Positions 18,727-28,276 of a stretch of DNA of 64,000 nt are shown one piece after another; within the stretch, counting starts at the first letter, position 1, and every line of letters begins with the position of its first letter. Position numbers and translations under genes: made by a program. This stretch comes from Stenotrophomonas lactitubi (GTDB lineage Bacteria > Pseudomonadota > Gammaproteobacteria > Xanthomonadales > Xanthomonadaceae): positions 434,001 through 498,000 of the forward strand of contig NZ_PHQX01000001.1 in NCBI RefSeq assembly GCF_002803515.1, given 5' to 3'. The notes under the pieces were generated by a model. It had not been told where the DNA came from and ran no database searches. It saw nothing but the letters and a program-made list of their open reading frames with translations.

Positions 18727-18993
18727 TCACTGCGGGCGCGGGAAGCTGGCGATGATGTCCAACTGCTCCTGTGCCTCGGGGTTGCCTTCCACCGCGGCCG
18801 CCTGCACCTGCGCCATGTCCGGATGCAGCACCACCAGCAACGGGTTCTCGCACACCGGGCACACGTACTCGGTGGCGTCCTCGTCCAGCTCCATCACCAT
18901 TGCCCGTGAACTGCCTTTCCACTCGCAGGCCGCGCAGGTGTGAGGCTGGTCGCGCCAACCCGGCGCAAAGTAGTTTTCGATCGTCGTTGCCAT
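18727..18993 (-). CDS. CPXCG-type zinc-ribbon protein
   Basis: An 88-residue cytosolic protein with two CxxC knuckles, HTCAAC (20-23) and YVCPVC (45-48), predicted to bind one zinc. The acidic tail ends EEQLD-like. Function unknown. It lies 11 bases downstream of mgtE on the same strand and is likely cotranscribed. Confidence 0.8.
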   Translation of the reverse strand: MATTIENYFAPGWRDQPHTCAACEWKGSSRAMVMELDEDATEYVCPVCENPLLVVLHPDMAQVQAAAVEGNPEAQEQLDIIASFPRPQ

Positions 18994-19004
18994 GGCAATT
19001 CCAG

Positions 19005-20366
19005 TCAGTGCAGCAGGACCATGGTGGCCAGGCCGAGGAAGGTGAAGAAGCCCATCGAATCGGTCACTGCGGTCAGGAAGATGCCGCTGGCCAGCGCCGG
19101 ATCGAAGCCGAAGCGCTTCAGGCCCAAGGGCACCAGCACGCCGGCCAGTGCTGCGAACAACAGGTTGCAGGTCAGCGCGATGGCGATCACCGCCGAGAGT
19201 CCGGGCGAGTGGAACCAGGCGAGCACGATCAGGCCCAGCACCGAGCCGAGCACCACACCATTGAGCAGCGCGACCCGTACTTCCTTCCACAGCAGCGTGC
19301 GTGCGTTGGAACTGCCGACCTGGCCCAGCGCCAGGCCACGCACCATCAGCGCCAGCACCTGGGTGCCGGCATTTCCGCCGAGCCCGGCGACGATCGGCAT
19401 CAGCACGGCCAGTGCGACCAGCTTGTCGATGGTGCCTTCGAAGTGGCCGACCACACTGGAGGCCAGGAAGGCGGTGCACAGGTTCACCGACAGCCACATC
19501 AGGCGGCGTCGCATTGCGCGCCAGACCGGGCTGAACAGATCCTCGTCCTCATCCAGGCCGGCGGCGCCCAGCGCCTGGTGCTCGGCCTGGCCACGGATGA
19601 TGTCGACCACGTCATCGATGGTGATGCGGCCGATCAGGATGTTGTTGTCATCCACCACCGGCGCGGAGATCCAGTCATGGTCGGAGAACTGCCGCGCCAC
19701 TTCCTGGTCGCTCTCGCCGACATCGATGGCAGGCTGTTCATCGTCGATCAGGCGGTTGATCGGCGTGGTGTCTTCGTGGGTCACCAGCGAGGCCAATGAC
19801 ACGCGGCCCAGGTATTGATGGCGGCGGCTGACCACGAACAGGTGATCGGTGTGGTCGGGCAGTTCGCCGCGCAGGCGCAGGTAGCGCAGCACCACATCGA
19901 CGTTGACGTCGGCGCGCACCGTCACCACGTCCGGGTTCATCAGGCGGCCGGCGCTGTCCTCGGGGTAGGACAGCACCTGCTCCAGGCGCTCGCGGTTCTC
20001 CCGGTCCATCGACTTGAGGACTTCGTCGATGACCGTGTCCGGCAGATCTTCGACCAGGTCGGCCAGATCGTCGATGTCCAGGTCTTCGACCGCCGCGATG
20101 ATCTCGTCCGGGTCCATGTCCGCGAGCAGGCTCTCGCGCACGTCGTCGCCGACGTGGACCAGTACTTCGCCGTCGTCTTCCGGATCGACCAGGCCCCAGA
20201 CGATCTCGCGCTTGCCCGGAGGCAGCGATTCGAGCAGGTTGCCGATCTCGGCCGGCGCCAGGGTATTGACCAGACGGCGTACCGGGCCCAGCCGACCGCT
20301 GTCCAGTGCATCGGACAGCATCCGCAACTGGCGCGCAGTCTTGTCGTGGCGTACAGCCTCAGCCAT
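19005..20366 (-). CDS. mgtE: Magnesium transporter MgtE
   Basis: A 453-residue Mg2+ channel of the inner membrane. It has an N-terminal MgtE_N helical superhelix (about 20-130), paired CBS domains (about 130-255) that sense Mg2+, then five membrane helices with the pore segment GLGGNAGTQVLALMVRGLALGQ. ATG 20366 has GGGAG at good spacing; the frame runs upstream through a terminator-like hairpin and is not coding there. See the leader terminator entry for regulation. Confidence 0.95.
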   Translation of the reverse strand: MAEAVRHDKTARQLRMLSDALDSGRLGPVRRLVNTLAPAEIGNLLESLPPGKREIVWGLVDPEDDGEVLVHVGDDVRESLLADMDPDEIIAAVEDLDIDDLADLVEDLPDTVIDEVLKSMDRENRERLEQVLSYPEDSAGRLMNPDVVTVRADVNVDVVLRYLRLRGELPDHTDHLFVVSRRHQYLGRVSLASLVTHEDTTPINRLIDDEQPAIDVGESDQEVARQFSDHDWISAPVVDDNNILIGRITIDDVVDIIRGQAEHQALGAAGLDEDEDLFSPVWRAMRRRLMWLSVNLCTAFLASSVVGHFEGTIDKLVALAVLMPIVAGLGGNAGTQVLALMVRGLALGQVGSSNARTLLWKEVRVALLNGVVLGSVLGLIVLAWFHSPGLSAVIAIALTCNLLFAALAGVLVPLGLKRFGFDPALASGIFLTAVTDSMGFFTFLGLATMVLLH

Positions 20367-20380
20367 CGCAGCTCCCGCGG

Positions 20381-20415
20381 GATAAGAAAAGCCGCGATCC
20401 TTGCAAGGATGCGGC
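20381..20415 (-). terminator. Intrinsic terminator just upstream of mgtE
   Basis: On the minus strand a GC-rich hairpin (20415-20391, inner stem ATCCTTGCAAGGAT) is followed by TTTTCTTAT (20390-20382), ending only about 15 bases before the mgtE ATG. It can end the upstream PTS transcript. An extended -10 (TGCGATAAT, at about 20437-20445) lies upstream of it. If that promoter drives mgtE, the hairpin is inside the leader and could act as an attenuator. Confidence 0.65.
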
Positions 20416-20537
20416 AACAGGGGTGTTCAGCGCGTCATTATCGCAAGGGGATGTTTCAGCGCATAGCCGCCGGGCATGGCGGCCTGCGGGTCCACACATT
20501 CCGCCGGGCCATGCCCGGCGAGCGCGTAGCGCGGGAA

Positions 20538-22307
20538 TCAGGATGCGTCCGCCACCAACGCCAGCCAGCGCTCGATGCCGCGGCGGTCACGCATGCCCAG
20601 CAGCTTCGGTGCGCGGGCGCGCAGGGCACCCAGGTCGGCATCACGGACAGCCCGGCGTACTTCCAGCAGGGTTCCCGGGTGCAGGCTGAACTCGGTCAGG
20701 CCCAGCGCAAGCAGCAGCGGGGTCATCCGTGCGTCGCCCGCGATTTCGCCGCAGACCGCTACCGGAATGCGATGGCGCGCGCCGGTTTCGATCACCATCT
20801 GCAGCAGGCGCAGCACGGCCGGGTGCAGCGGCGAATACAGTTCGCCCAGTGCTTCGTTGTTGCGGTCGGCGGCCAGCAGGTACTGCACCAGATCGTTGGT
20901 GCCGATCGACAGGAAGTCGACCAGGTCGATGAAACTCTCCAGCGCCAGCGCGGCGGCGGGCACTTCGATCATCGCACCCAGCGGTACATGCTCGGCCACC
21001 ATGTGACCCTCGGCGCGCAGTTGCTCGCCCAGCTTCAGCATGCGCCGGCGTACCGCCAGCAGTTCGTCGCGGGTGCTGACCATGGGCACCAGCACGCGCA
21101 GCTTGCCGTAGGCCGAGGCACGCAGGATCGCGCGCATCTGGGTGTCGGCCACCTTGGGCCGGGCCAGCGACAGGCGCACGCCGCGCAGGCCCAACGCCGG
21201 GTTTTCCTCGTTGCTCAGGGTCAGGCCGGTGCGGTCGGCCTTGTCTGCACCCAGGTCCAAGGTACGGATGGTCACCGGGCGGCCACTCATGCCCAGCGCC
21301 GCATCGCGGTAGGTCTGGAACTGTTCTTCTTCGTCCGGCAGTTCGTTGCGCTGCAGGAACAGGAATTCGGTGCGGTACAGGCCCAGGCCGTGCGCGCCCA
21401 GCGCATGCGCCTGGGTCACGTCTTCCAGCGATTCGGCATTGGCCAGCAGGGCGATGTCGACCTGGTCGCGGGTACGGCTGGGCTTGCTGCGCAGGCGGCC
21501 GAGCTCGCGCTGCTCGCGTGCGTGCTCCTTCAGGCGTGCACGGTAGTCACGCAGGTTGTCGGCCTGCGGGTTGACGGTGATGCTGCCGTCGGCGCCATCG
21601 ATGATCAGCACGTCGCCGTCGATCACCTTGCTCAGCAGCTGCGGCACGTTGACGATCAACGGCAGGTGCAGGCTGCGGGCGAGGATCGCACTGTGCGAAA
21701 GCGCGCTGCCCGCGCTGGTCACGATGCCGACCACACCGTGCGACTGCAGCTGGGCCAGCTCGGAAGGGGCGATGTTGTCGCAGACCAGGATTTCACCGGC
21801 CAGGCCCTTTACCGCTGCCGGCCGCTCGGGCTGCAGGAACGCATGGATGCGCCCGATCACATGGTCGAGGTCGTCCATGCGGCTCTTCAGGTAGGCATCG
21901 TCCATGCCATCGAAGACTTTGGCCAAGCGGTCGCGCTGCAGTCGCAACGCATAGCCGGCGCTGTAGGGACCGCTGCGGATCAGTTCGTCCAGGCCGAACA
22001 GCAGTTCGGGATCGTCCAGCAACAGTGCATGCAGGTCGAGGAACTCGCCCACTTCCTGGTTCAGCGCACCATGCAGGCGCTGGCGCAGCTCGTGCATTTC
22101 CGTGCGCGCCGCGTCCACGGCGCGGTGCAGGCGTGCCAGCTCGGATTCAACCTGGGAAGGGGGGACGCGCTGTTCGGCTACTTCCAGTGCATGCGGCAGG
22201 CGCACGCGGGCGCGGCCCATCGCAGTACCGCGGGCGGCGCCGTGTCCGGCCAGCAGCTGTACCGGCCGTTGGCCGGTGGGGGCTTGGCCGGCGCGCGCGC
22301 GCGGCAC
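20538..22307 (-). CDS. ptsI: PTS enzyme I
   Basis: A 589-residue PEP-protein phosphotransferase that loads HPr. The swivelling phosphohistidine site is VTSAGSALSHSAILARS. PEP-binding motifs include LYRTEFLFLQRNELPDEEEQF and IGTNDLVQYLLAADRN. It has no GAF domain, so this is EI rather than PtsP. GTG 22307 starts 3 bases after the ptsH stop. The first 18 codons include a REP-like palindrome (22261-22277) and are unlike the usual EI N-terminus. Confidence 0.93.
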   Translation of the reverse strand: MPRARAGQAPTGQRPVQLLAGHGAARGTAMGRARVRLPHALEVAEQRVPPSQVESELARLHRAVDAARTEMHELRQRLHGALNQEVGEFLDLHALLLDDPELLFGLDELIRSGPYSAGYALRLQRDRLAKVFDGMDDAYLKSRMDDLDHVIGRIHAFLQPERPAAVKGLAGEILVCDNIAPSELAQLQSHGVVGIVTSAGSALSHSAILARSLHLPLIVNVPQLLSKVIDGDVLIIDGADGSITVNPQADNLRDYRARLKEHAREQRELGRLRSKPSRTRDQVDIALLANAESLEDVTQAHALGAHGLGLYRTEFLFLQRNELPDEEEQFQTYRDAALGMSGRPVTIRTLDLGADKADRTGLTLSNEENPALGLRGVRLSLARPKVADTQMRAILRASAYGKLRVLVPMVSTRDELLAVRRRMLKLGEQLRAEGHMVAEHVPLGAMIEVPAAALALESFIDLVDFLSIGTNDLVQYLLAADRNNEALGELYSPLHPAVLRLLQMVIETGARHRIPVAVCGEIAGDARMTPLLLALGLTEFSLHPGTLLEVRRAVRDADLGALRARAPKLLGMRDRRGIERWLALVADAS

Positions 22308-22309
22308 GC

Positions 22310-22579
22310 TCAGTTGTCCTCGTCGAAGCGACGCTCGAACAGGTCGACCACCGCGTCCATCGCCGCGACTTCGTCTTCGCCGTTGATGCGGATGGTGACC
22401 GGCGTGCCTTGCCCTGCCGCCAGCAGCATTACGCCCATGATGCTCTTGGCGTTGATCTCACGGCCCTTGGCGGCCATGGTCACATTGCAGCGGAACGGCG
22501 CCAGGGTCTGCACCAGCTTGGCGGTGGCCCGGGCATGCAGGCCCAGGCGGTTGCTCACAGTGAGTTCTCGTTCAAGCAT
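22310..22579 (-). CDS. ptsH: Phosphocarrier protein HPr
   Basis: An 89-residue HPr. The active histidine is His15 in LGLHARA. Ser46 in KSIMGVM is the site that HprK would phosphorylate, and hprK is nearby. It overlaps the EIIA gene by 8 bases and is followed at once by ptsI. No sugar permease (EIIB/C) is in the window, so this is probably the regulatory PTS. Confidence 0.97.
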   Translation of the reverse strand: MLERELTVSNRLGLHARATAKLVQTLAPFRCNVTMAAKGREINAKSIMGVMLLAAGQGTPVTIRINGEDEVAAMDAVVDLFERRFDEDN

Positions 22580-22964
22580 CGTCGACTATCGCTCCATTAC
22601 GGGTGCCCGCCGCCGCAGTGGCAGGCAGTTGATCCAGTCCCTGTTCCGGATAATTCATCACCCGCAGCAACATCGGCAGACTCAGCGCCGACACCCGGCG
22701 AACCGGGGTCCCCAACCGGGCCAGCTGCCCGGCGAGGTTGGCGGGGCTGGCGCCGTACAGGTCGGTCAGGATCAGCACGCCCTCACCCCCATCGACCCGC
22801 CGCAGAGCGGCCGAGGCGAGCGGGAGCAGAGCATCCAGGTCTGCGTCGAACGGTACTTCGAAAGCTTCGGTTTTCAACGGCAACTGCCGCAGAAGCCGGG
22901 TCGCCACCTCAAGCAGGGCGATCCCGACCCCAGGATGTGTTACGAGGAGAATGCCACAGGTCAT
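22572..22964 (-). CDS. Mannose-family PTS EIIA protein
   Basis: A 130-residue EIIA of the mannose fold. The phosphohistidine is His10 in LLVTHPGVG, and VLILTDLYGASPANLA is the conserved second motif. It forms EIIA-HPr-EI with the two following genes. With no EIIB/C partner it is likely a regulatory output domain. Confidence 0.9.
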   Translation of the reverse strand: MTCGILLVTHPGVGIALLEVATRLLRQLPLKTEAFEVPFDADLDALLPLASAALRRVDGGEGVLILTDLYGASPANLAGQLARLGTPVRRVSALSLPMLLRVMNYPEQGLDQLPATAAAGTRNGAIVDDA

Positions 22965-23042
22965 TACTGCACGTTAACAGGTCAAGGTGAATTGGCGATA
23001 GCAGCAGGAGAGGGGCACTGTGTCCCGTATTCAGCGTTGCTC

Positions 23043-23082
23043 GGGTCGGAGCCCTTTTTCGTTGAAAAAGCGATCCGACCCC
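23043..23082. repeat. GGGTCGGAGCCC-type hairpin repeat
   Basis: An imperfect palindrome that begins GGGTCGGAGCCC and ends GATCCGACCCC. It belongs to the family found around RAYT 2 (63023, 63125, 63798) and at 52349, 52402 and 62459. Confidence 0.75.
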
Positions 23083-23110
23083 ATCCGTTTTTCGATGCCT
23101 GACAGAGATT

Positions 23111-23159
23111 CATCCACGCATGGCGTGGATCTACTGTGTCGACCAAGGTCGACACCCAC
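23111..23159. repeat. SMAG repeat followed by GTGTCGACC-type REP
   Basis: Reverse SMAG unit at 23111-23134, then a GTGTCGACC...GACACCCAC palindrome at 23136-23159. They lie in the 400-base gap between rapZ and the EIIA gene, which holds only repeats. Confidence 0.85.
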
Positions 23160-23186
23160 CAACAGCAGCGGAAATCTGTCAGAGGT

Positions 23187-23284
23187 GGGGCGGTGTGGGG
23201 CTGCAGGACCGTTGGCGCCATGGATGGCGCCATCGAGCCCCCAAGGACGGGTTTACGGCGTGTCCTGCAGCCCCACACCGCCCC
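23187..23284 (+). repeat. Long hairpin repeat, copy 3
   Basis: Arms 23187-23209 and 23262-23284 pair perfectly over 23 bp. The core has inner hairpin GCGCCA/TGGCGC around TGGA and then CCCCCAAGGACGGG, closely related to copy 1 in reverse orientation. The arm sequence differs from the other copies. A GACGTTGACGTTGCC stretch follows at about 23309, as near copy 4. Confidence 0.8.
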
Positions 23285-23367
23285 CCGCATCCCACGAAAT
23301 GCAGGCGTTTGACGTTGACGTTGCCGTGGTTTCTGCGGGTGCCGGGCGCAGCCCGGCCGACCACCCC

Positions 23368-24252
23368 TCAATCCTGTTCTCGGTGATAGGTCGCCACGTC
23401 TTCCCAGCCCATCTCACGTGCATGGCGGGCCAGGCGTTCGGCCAGGAACACCGAGCGGTGCTTGCCACCGGTACAACCGAAGGCCACCGTCACATAGCTG
23501 CGGGTGCCATCACCCAGCTTGGGCAGCCACATATCCAGGAAATCCATCAGCTGCGCCAGGTAGCGCTGCACATCCGGCTGCGCTTCCAGGTAATCGCGCA
23601 CGCCGGGTTCGCGACCGCTCAGCGCGCGTAGTTCCGGATCCCAATGCGGATTGGGCAGCACGCGCGCGTCGAACACGAAGTCGGCCTCGGCCGGCACGCC
23701 GCGCTTGTAGGCGAACGATTCGAACAGCAGCGACAGGCGGGTGGCATGGCCCATCGCGAATTCGGTGATGATCCGGCGCCGCAGCTGATGCACGTTCAAC
23801 GCACTGGTATCGATCACCGCATCGGCTTCGCGGCGCAGCGGCGCGATCAGTTCGCGCTCGCGGGCGATCGCTTCCGGCAGCGACAGGCCCAGCTGGCTCA
23901 GCGGGTGCCGGCGGCGGGTGTCGGCATAGCGCTTGAGTACCGTTTCATCGTTGGCCTCGAAAAACAGCACCTTGGCATCCACGCCGGCATCGGTGGCCAG
24001 CTGCCGCCAGCTGGACAACTGGGTCAGGTCGCTCTGCCCGCGTACATCGATGCCCACCGCCAGCCGGCGCGCTGCTGCACCGTTGTGGTGGCTCAGGACA
24101 TTGCGCACGAAGTCCGGCAGCAGCTGGATCGGCAGGTTGTCCGAGCAGTAGTAGTCCTGGTCCTCGAAGGTCTTCAGGGCGACGGATTTACCCGAGCCGG
24201 ACAGGCCGCTGACGATGATCAGGGTCGGGGCGGTGGGACTGACGGTGCTCAT
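23368..24252 (-). CDS. rapZ: RNase adapter protein RapZ
   Basis: A 294-residue P-loop protein. Walker A is GLSGSGKS; the C-terminal domain has [24 protein letters not shown]. In E. coli, RapZ guides RNase E to the GlmZ sRNA and so tunes glucosamine-6-phosphate synthesis. Whether GlmZ exists here is not shown. It follows hprK on the minus strand. Confidence 0.95.
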   Translation of the reverse strand: MSTVSPTAPTLIIVSGLSGSGKSVALKTFEDQDYYCSDNLPIQLLPDFVRNVLSHHNGAAARRLAVGIDVRGQSDLTQLSSWRQLATDAGVDAKVLFFEANDETVLKRYADTRRRHPLSQLGLSLPEAIARERELIAPLRREADAVIDTSALNVHQLRRRIITEFAMGHATRLSLLFESFAYKRGVPAEADFVFDARVLPNPHWDPELRALSGREPGVRDYLEAQPDVQRYLAQLMDFLDMWLPKLGDGTRSYVTVAFGCTGGKHRSVFLAERLARHAREMGWEDVATYHREQD

Positions 24253-24279
24253 GGACGGACTCTTCGAAGGGCAGGGGGG

Positions 24280-25230
24280 TCAGGGCGTTCGCCGTTCCAG
24301 CAGGTTGCTGTGGCGGGCGATGAACATCGCCGCCGGGTCGATACCCTTGGTACGCAGAATGTGCAGGCGGGTGGCCGCCTCGGTCAGCACGGCCAGGTTG
24401 CGGCCGGGCATCACCGGCAGGGTGATCAGCGGCACGTCCAGGTCCAGCACGTGGCGCGTGCCTGAGTCGCCGGTCAGGCGCTCGTAACCATGGGGGGTGG
24501 GCTCGGTCATCGGCTTGGTCAGGTGGACGATCAGCCGAAGGTACTTGTTCTTCTTTACAGCGGTGTCGCCAAACATCTCGCGCACGTTCAGCACGCCCAG
24601 GCCGCGCACTTCCAGCAGGTCCTGCAGCAGTTCCGGGCAGGTGCCATCGAGCACGTCGGGGGCGATCTGGGTGAACTCGGGGGCGTCGTCGGCCACCAGG
24701 CGGTGACCGCGGCTGAGCAGTTCCAGGGCCAGCTCGCTCTTGCCGGATCCGGCTTCACCGGTGATCAGCACGCCGATGGAATAGATCTCCATGAACACGC
24801 CGTGCAGGATCACCCGCGGCGCCAGCGTACGCGCCAGGTGGTACGACAGGTGGTTGAGCAGTTCGTGGCCGCGCTTGGGCGAGAGCCACAGCGGCGTGCC
24901 GGATTCATCGGCGGCCGCGCGCAGGTCTTCCGGGCAGGGCTGGTTGCGGGTCAGCACCAGCGCCAGCGGATGCGACTGCATGATTTTTTCGATGGTCTCC
25001 CAGCGCTGGCGTGGTTCCAGAGCGTCCAGCCAGGACAGTTCCTCGGTACCGAGGATCTGCACCTTGTTGGGGTAGATCGCATTGAGATAGCCGGCCAGCG
25101 AAGGGCGTCGCGAGACCGTATTGCCGGCCTCCAGCTCGCGCTTCTCGCCGGATTTGCCTGCTGCCCAACGCAGGCCAAGCCGCTCACGCTGCTGTTCGAA
25201 CAGTTCGCGGGCAGTGATGCTGGTATTCAT
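24280..25230 (-). CDS. hprK: HPr kinase/phosphorylase
   Basis: A 316-residue bifunctional kinase/phosphorylase acting on HPr Ser46. The P-loop [12 protein letters not shown] is at 158-169 and the signature [16 protein letters not shown] follows. It overlaps ptsN by 4 bases and precedes rapZ. HprK in a gram-negative rpoN-ptsN operon indicates a regulatory PTS, and the target Ser46 is present in the HPr encoded downstream. Confidence 0.95.
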   Translation of the reverse strand: MNTSITARELFEQQRERLGLRWAAGKSGEKRELEAGNTVSRRPSLAGYLNAIYPNKVQILGTEELSWLDALEPRQRWETIEKIMQSHPLALVLTRNQPCPEDLRAAADESGTPLWLSPKRGHELLNHLSYHLARTLAPRVILHGVFMEIYSIGVLITGEAGSGKSELALELLSRGHRLVADDAPEFTQIAPDVLDGTCPELLQDLLEVRGLGVLNVREMFGDTAVKKNKYLRLIVHLTKPMTEPTPHGYERLTGDSGTRHVLDLDVPLITLPVMPGRNLAVLTEAATRLHILRTKGIDPAAMFIARHSNLLERRTP

Positions 25231-25679
25231 GCGGCGCTCGCCGGTGGGGTCAGGTCCAGGGCCTGGCGCAGCTCCCGTGCATCACCGGCCTCGCGCAGCG
25301 CCTGGCGGATGCAGGGCGCGGAAAACAGCTCGGCCAGCTCGGACAGCAGCATCAGGTGTTGATGGGTGTAGTGGGCGGGAACGGCCATGGCGAACACCAG
25401 GTCCACCGGCTCGTCGCCACCGAAATCGACCGGGGTCTGCAGACGCAGCAGCGCGCCACGGGGTCGATCCAGGGTCGGCGCACGACCATGCGGGATGGCG
25501 ATGCCGTAACCGATCGCGGTACTGCCCAGCGCTTCGCGCTGGCACAGGTTGAGATAGATCTGTTCGGCATTGGCCTGGCGGCAGGCCAGCAATCCGGCCG
25601 CGGCCTGCAGGACGCTGTCGCGGTCGGTGGCCGTGCAGAGCTGGGTCTGCACGGCCGCCAGGAGGTCAGTCAGGGGCAT
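25227..25679 (-). CDS. ptsN: PTS nitrogen-regulatory EIIA
   Basis: A 150-residue EIIA-Ntr with the phosphohistidine His64 in [12 protein letters not shown]. In other proteobacteria it regulates K+ uptake and stress responses by its phosphorylation state. Located between hpf and hprK in the rpoN operon. Confidence 0.95.
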   Translation of the reverse strand: MPLTDLLAAVQTQLCTATDRDSVLQAAAGLLACRQANAEQIYLNLCQREALGSTAIGYGIAIPHGRAPTLDRPRGALLRLQTPVDFGGDEPVDLVFAMAVPAHYTHQHLMLLSELAELFSAPCIRQALREAGDARELRQALDLTPPASAA

Positions 25680-25700
25680 GTCTGCGGGGAGCGGTGGCGG

Positions 25701-26018
25701 TCAGCCACCATTGTCGCCCACCGGCAGCGGTGCGTGCTGCTGTTTTTTCTCCTTGTGCTTGATCACCAGGCGGTCAAGCTTGTCCGCCAGCAGGTCGATC
25801 GCGGCATACATGGTCTGCGCATTGGCTTCAGCGTGCAGGGTCTGACCCGGAATATTGAGGCTGGCATCGACGTGGTGTTCAGTCTTCTGCAGCTTGAGCG
25901 TCACCCGCGCTTCGCAGTGCTGGTCGAAGTGTTTGCCGATCCGGGCCAGCTTCTCTTCTACATAGGACTGCAGGGCCGGGGTGACTTCGACATCTTTGCC
26001 AAACGTTTCGATGCGCAT
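25701..26018 (-). CDS. hpf: Ribosome hibernation promoting factor
   Basis: A 105-residue short HPF/YfiA-type protein that binds the 30S decoding region in stationary phase. MRIETFGKDVEVTPALQSYVEEKLARIGKHF at the start and a basic C-terminus DKLVIKHKEKKQQH. Its place after rpoN is conserved in proteobacteria. Confidence 0.95.
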   Translation of the reverse strand: MRIETFGKDVEVTPALQSYVEEKLARIGKHFDQHCEARVTLKLQKTEHHVDASLNIPGQTLHAEANAQTMYAAIDLLADKLDRLVIKHKEKKQQHAPLPVGDNGG

Positions 26019-26076
26019 CGGGTTTCTCCTTTGATCGGATGTGCCAATGAACCTCTCCGCCGGGCGCGGCGGCGCG

Positions 26077-27516
26077 TCAAACGATTCTGACTCTTTCGTG
26101 CGAGGCGGAGATGTTCATGGCCTCACGATACTTCGCCACGGTGCGCCGCGCTACTGGGATTCCCGATGTTTTGAGCAGGTCAGCCAGCTTGGCGTCAGAA
26201 AGCGGCTTGCGTGGGTTCTCGTCATCGATCAGGCGCCGGATCATGGCCTGGATGGCGGTGCTGGACGCTTCGCCACCGCCGTCGGTGTCGATGCCCGAGG
26301 CGAAGAAGGCGCGCAGCGGCAGGGTGCCGCGTGGCGTACGCACATGCTTGCGGGCGATCGCGCGCGACACGGTGGATTCGTGCAGGCCCAGTTCGCCGGC
26401 GATCTCGCGCAGGGTCAGCGGGCGCAGTGCCTGTTCGCCGAATTCAAGGAAGCCCGCCTGCTGCTGGATCAGGCTGCGCACCACCCGCAGCAGCGTCTCG
26501 CCACGTGCCTGCAGGCCCTTCAGCAGCCAGCGCGCTTCCTGCAGTTGGCCGCGCAGATAACCGGCATCGGCGTCACCGCAGCGACGGATCATCTGCTCGT
26601 AACCGCGGTGGATCACCAGCTTGGGGCCGGCATGGGCGGCCAGCGCGGCGCGCCAGATGCCGTTCTGCCGCCACACGACCACGTCCGGCACCACGTAGGT
26701 GTCCTGGGCGAGCGGAGCGATCTGGGTACCGGGGCGAGGGTCCAGCGAGCGCAGCAGGGCCACGGCCGTCTCGACCTCGGCCAACGGTTGCTTCAGCTGC
26801 TGGGCCAGGCCGGTCACGCCGCTGCGCGGCAGTTGTTCCAGTGGGCCGGCGGCGACCTGCCGGGCCAGGGCCAGGCACGGGGTGTCGACAGGCAGCACGT
26901 CCAGCTGCAGTTGCAGGCATTCGCCGAGGCTGCGTGCGGCCACGCCAACGGGGTCGAAGCGTTGGATCTGGTGCAGCACGGTCAGGATTTCGTCTTCACC
27001 GGCATGGATCGCCGGCAACAGCGCTTCGGCAATGGCCGAGAGCGGCTCGCGCAGATAGCCATCGTCTTCCAGCGAATCGATCAGCGCGGCGCCGATGCTG
27101 CGGTCGCGGTTGGACAGGTGGGTCAGGTGCAGCTGCCACAGCAGGTGGTCGGCAAGGGTTTCGGTTTCGGCGACGCGTTCGGCAGCACTGCCGTTGTCGT
27201 CGTCATCATCGAAACTACCGCCGCTGCCGCCACTGCTCCAGTCCAGCTCGGCGGGCGCCCAGTCGTCGCCACTGTTTTCAGCATTGTCGGGCGGGGCGTC
27301 ATTGTCGCCGCCCGTGTCGTCGCTGCTGGCGTCCTTGTCGACACCGGCGCCTTCGTCGCTGCTGTCGGACCAGTCCAGCAGTGGATTGCTCTCCACCGCC
27401 TGGGCGATTTCCAGCTCCAGCTCGGTCGTGGACATCTGCAGCAGCTTGATCGCCTGCTGCAGCTGGGGCGTTAGCACCAGCTGCTGTCCCAACGATGTCT
27501 GCAGCCGAGTCTTCAT
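26077..27516 (-). CDS. rpoN: RNA polymerase sigma-54 factor
   Basis: A 479-residue sigma factor. Region I is Gln-rich (MKTRLQTSLGQQLVLTPQLQQAIKLLQ), region II is very acidic, and region III ends with the RpoN box ARRTVAKYREAMNI. ATG 27516 gives the canonical start; upstream codons are not conserved. It lies between lptB and hpf. Confidence 0.97.
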   Translation of the reverse strand: MKTRLQTSLGQQLVLTPQLQQAIKLLQMSTTELELEIAQAVESNPLLDWSDSSDEGAGVDKDASSDDTGGDNDAPPDNAENSGDDWAPAELDWSSGGSGGSFDDDDDNGSAAERVAETETLADHLLWQLHLTHLSNRDRSIGAALIDSLEDDGYLREPLSAIAEALLPAIHAGEDEILTVLHQIQRFDPVGVAARSLGECLQLQLDVLPVDTPCLALARQVAAGPLEQLPRSGVTGLAQQLKQPLAEVETAVALLRSLDPRPGTQIAPLAQDTYVVPDVVVWRQNGIWRAALAAHAGPKLVIHRGYEQMIRRCGDADAGYLRGQLQEARWLLKGLQARGETLLRVVRSLIQQQAGFLEFGEQALRPLTLREIAGELGLHESTVSRAIARKHVRTPRGTLPLRAFFASGIDTDGGGEASSTAIQAMIRRLIDDENPRKPLSDAKLADLLKTSGIPVARRTVAKYREAMNISASHERVRIV

Positions 27517-27556
27517 GCCTGTGCCGAACGGAAGGGAGAGGGCCCGGCGGCCGCGG

Positions 27557-28276
27557 TTACAGCTTGAAGGAATCCCCAAGGTAGACGCGGCGCACGTCGG
27601 CGTTGTCCAGGATCGCCTCGGGCGAGCCCTGGGCCAGTACGGTGCCCTCTGCGAGGATATACGCGCGGTCGCAGATTCCCAAGGTCTCGCGCACGTTGTG
27701 GTCGGTGATCAGCACACCGATGCCGCGCTGCTTGAGATGGGTGACGATGCGCTGGATTTCGCCGACCGAGATCGGGTCCACACCGGCGAAGGGTTCGTCG
27801 AGCAGGATCAGGCGCGGCTTGGCGGCCAGTGCACGCGCGATCTCGCAACGACGGCGTTCACCACCGGACAGGCTGGCACCGAGCTGTTCGGACACGTGCC
27901 CCAGCTGCAGTTCGTCGAGCAGGCTGTTCAGTTCGCGCTCGCGGCCAGCCGAATCCAGGTCCTCGCGCAGTTCCAGCACCAGGCGCAGGTTGTCGGCCAC
28001 GGTCAGCTTCCGGAACACCGACGGTTCCTGCGGCAGGTAACCCACACCCTGCTTGGCGCGGGTGTACATCGGGTCGCCGGTGATGTCCTTGCCGTCCAGC
28101 ACGATGCTGCCGGCATCGGCACCGACCAGGCCGACGATCATGTAGAAGCAGGTGGTCTTGCCGGCACCGTTGGGACCCAGCAGGCCGACCACTTCGCCGG
28201 CGTCCAGGGTCAGCCCGAAGTCCTTGACGACTTCGCGCTGCTTGTAGCGTTTGCGCAGGCCAGTTGCGACGAGCAT
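27557..28276 (-). CDS. lptB: LPS export ABC ATPase LptB
   Basis: A 239-residue ATPase that drives LPS extraction by LptFG. Walker [10 protein letters not shown], signature [15 protein letters not shown], Walker [14 protein letters not shown]. Its ATG overlaps the lptA stop by one base. Confidence 0.97.
   Translation of the reverse strand: MLVATGLRKRYKQREVVKDFGLTLDAGEVVGLLGPNGAGKTTCFYMIVGLVGADAGSIVLDGKDITGDPMYTRAKQGVGYLPQEPSVFRKLTVADNLRLVLELREDLDSAGRERELNSLLDELQLGHVSEQLGASLSGGERRRCEIARALAAKPRLILLDEPFAGVDPISVGEIQRIVTHLKQRGIGVLITDHNVRETLGICDRAYILAEGTVLAQGSPEAILDNADVRRVYLGDSFKL

Noticed and set aside
20366..20537. M-box riboswitch upstream of mgtE
   Set aside because: No M-box-like conserved elements were recognised, and the leader downstream of the likely promoter is only about 65 bases.
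19815..23102. A 1095-codon plus-strand open frame
   Set aside because: Antisense to mgtE, ptsI, ptsH and the EIIA gene; low-complexity Gln/His/Arg-rich product with no domain.
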